Origin: DASPSR01 sp035498715
GTDB lineage: Bacteria; Nitrospirota; UBA9217
Direction of reading: 5' to 3'
NCBI GenBank assembly: GCA_035498715.1
Contig: DATJZV010000031.1
Span: 1 to 8,030, forward strand
Length of the DNA stretch: 8,030 nucleotides
Position numbers and translations under genes: made by a program. Below, piece after piece: positions 7,404 through 8,030 of the stretch; the first letter of the stretch is position 1; every line of letters begins with the position of its first letter. A model generated the notes under the pieces. The model made no database searches, was not told the DNA's origin, and saw only the letters and a program-made list of their open reading frames with translations.

Positions 7404-7438
7404 TCGCTTTCTCGTAGGACACTGATTTTGATTTTCTT

Positions 7439-7464
7439 CCCTTTTCCCCCTTTGGGGGAGAGGG
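7439..7464. repeat. REP-like GC-rich palindrome
   Basis: CCCCC-TTT-GGGGG (7446-7458) is the core of a longer imperfect hairpin whose arms extend to CCC (7439-7441) and GGG (7462-7464). The minus-strand translation across it gives NPSPTLSPKGG, a spurious peptide widely produced by dispersed CCCTCTCCC-type palindromic repeats in bacterial genomes. It lies 36 bases after the YciI stop and has no T tract on either strand, so a repeat is more likely than a terminator. Confidence 0.55.
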
Positions 7465-7481
7465 TTGGCGAAGGATTCCTT

Positions 7482-7700
7482 TTGACATCCTCCCGGGCCT
7501 GAAGTCCGAGGATTCCCGAATCAGGCTCTGCATCTACTGAGAACCGAGACTGATTCTGTTTGCAGATGCGGCAGAGATGTTTGCCGCGTCCCCGGTTCAT
7601 GGGCTGATGCAAATGACCTGGTATTTCTCCAGGCGAACCGGTTGACTGCAGGCTGTGCCAAGCAGCCACTACTCCAAAAACCATCTGTTGGTTTTGGGAG
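7482..7700 (-). ncRNA. Candidate omega-RNA (reRNA) scaffold at the right end
   Basis: Listed by + coordinates, nested stems run from the right end upward: the terminal hairpin 7489-7511; GAATCAG/CTGATTC (7518-7524/7550-7556); GATGCGGCA/TGCCGCGTC (7565-7573/7582-7590, one G-U); CCGGTTC/GAACCGG (7592-7598/7635-7641) enclosing CCTGG/CCAGG (7617-7621/7629-7633); GGCTG/CAGCC (7651-7655/7663-7667); and CTCCAAAAACCA/TGGTTTTGGGAG (7672-7683/7689-7700, one mismatch). In TnpB transposons the guide RNA scaffold ends exactly at the right end and the guide is the flanking DNA. Here the guide would start at 7481 going down (AAGGAATCCTTCGCC). The 5' limit and transcription are unknown. Confidence 0.4.
7489..7511 (-). 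repeat. Right-end hairpin of the IS200/IS605-type element
   Basis: CCTC and GAGG close an imperfect stem around a TTCAG-type loop, next to the terminal GTCAA. Single-strand Y1 transposases recognise such hairpins close to the cleavage site. The stem is interrupted by bulged or mismatched bases, which suggests some decay. Confidence 0.55.
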
Positions 7701-7768
7701 ATACCTTTTTCAGATAGGCGCTAATTACGACACCACAGATTTTTGCTAAATCATAGTTCTTAAGGTTT

Positions 7769-7895
7769 CCAACGTTGGTCGTTGGGGTACCGCGGGCATA
7801 TGCACCGCGAACTGTAGATTTAACGAAATATATGATCCGGCGTCATAGTTATTTCTTTGACGCCAGAAGTTTTATCCGGCAACCTTCTTGCCGGA
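7769..7895. repeat. Cluster of inverted repeats inside the element
   Basis: The cluster contains CCAACGTTGG (7769-7778); CGCGG-GCATATGC-A-CCGCG (7791-7809), a palindrome with one bulged base; GGCGTCA/TGACGCC (7839-7845/7858-7864); and TCCGGCAA-CCTTC-TTGCCGGA (7875-7895), a perfect 8-bp stem. Nearby, ACAGGG-TTCGTTC-CCCTGT (7925-7943) adds another. This density suggests a folded RNA or single-stranded DNA structures rather than coding sequence. Confidence 0.5.
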
Positions 7896-8030
7896 ACCGC
7901 ATACTTATGGTTTCAAAGAACAAAACAGGGTTCGTTCCCCTGTAGTGCGACTACTTAAAATGTATGGATGAGTAATTATTTGTCAAACAGAAAGTAACGG
8001 CCTAACAGTGCACCGAACCAAGTTAGATCG

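Larger units (their letters stand above)
7482..7981 (-). mobile_element. Non-autonomous IS200/IS605-type element (tnpB-less), minus orientation
   Basis: Right end: read on the minus strand, GAATC is followed by a stem (CCTCGGAC, loop TTCA, then CCCGGGAGG) and ends ATGTCAA at 7482. This is the standard layout of IS200/IS605 right ends, in which GAATC, a stem with a TTCAG or TTTAG loop, GAGG and a terminal TCAA recur. Left end (inferred): minus-strand TTTGAC (7982-7987) is followed by AT-rich DNA and a GTAGT-CGC-ACTAC hairpin (7942-7954), as expected for a target site plus end hairpin. No transposase or tnpB frame is present in between. The right end is much better supported than the left. The 43 bases beyond the element (7988-8030) show no gene. 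Confidence 0.5.

Noticed and set aside
7439..7464. GC-rich hairpin as the terminator of the YciI gene
   Set aside because: No T tract follows on the + strand (AGGGTTGGCG) or on the minus strand; the repeat interpretation fits better.
7040..7684. 214-codon minus-strand reading frame over the YciI gene and the right flank
   Set aside because: It is antisense to the YciI gene in part, and elsewhere crosses the REP-like palindrome and the right-end hairpin, giving the spurious SPTLSPKGG peptide. A CRIC pair near its N-terminal third does not form a TnpB zinc finger.
7926..7942. CAGGG-TTCGTTC-CCCTG, resembling a tRNA T arm
   Set aside because: The loop lacks the conserved A58, and no matching acceptor, D or anticodon arms can be placed around it.
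8001..8028. GCCTAAC followed by GTTAGAT, resembling integron attC core sites
   Set aside because: The two cores are only 15 bases apart, far shorter than a usable attC, and no inner L-type boxes are visible. The window ends too soon to test for a longer site.

Overview
The window carries four protein-coding genes on the + strand, one very small ORF, and a structured non-coding right flank. Gram-negative origin is well supported: there is an RND permease with a periplasmic adaptor, and an L,D-transpeptidase/muramate-ligase protein. Moderate GC, a deltaproteobacterial-looking transpeptidase and REP-like palindromic DNA next to an IS200/IS605-type end would fit a Desulfobacterota-like anaerobe, but that placement is an impression only.

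Layout. Positions 1-1917 hold a two-domain protein: an N-terminal YkuD L,D-transpeptidase domain followed by a complete MurC/Mpl-type Mur ligase. The reading frame is open to the left edge, so the gene probably starts outside the window. Positions 1918-2414 have no convincing gene. Several palindromes lie there, and the last ones sit just upstream of a near-consensus promoter (2415-2442). That promoter drives a two-gene operon: an RND efflux permease (2465-5737) overlapping a membrane-fusion/adaptor gene (about 5718-6857). The order, permease first, is the reverse of acrAB, and no outer-membrane channel gene is present. A second promoter candidate (6976-7004), with an inverted repeat over its -10 and ribosome-binding region, precedes a 23-codon ORF and a YciI-family gene (7131-7403).

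The last 630 bases contain no intact gene. They hold a REP-like palindrome (7439-7464) and then, on the minus strand, a typical IS200/IS605 right end whose terminal hairpin ends in GTCAA. It is preceded by a dense run of stem-loops laid out like the omega-RNA/reRNA of TnpB transposons. No tnpB reading frame is present. A TTTGAC plus small hairpin at 7942-7987 is a plausible left end, giving a non-autonomous element of about 500 bp. If it is a standalone omega-RNA, its guide would begin at position 7481 and read into the flanking REP-like DNA.

Functionally, the first gene concerns peptidoglycan precursor or recycling chemistry and cross-linking, and the RND pair forms the inner-membrane and periplasmic parts of an efflux pump. 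The YciI gene is a small stand-alone enzyme-like protein. Nothing in the sequence ties these units into one pathway.
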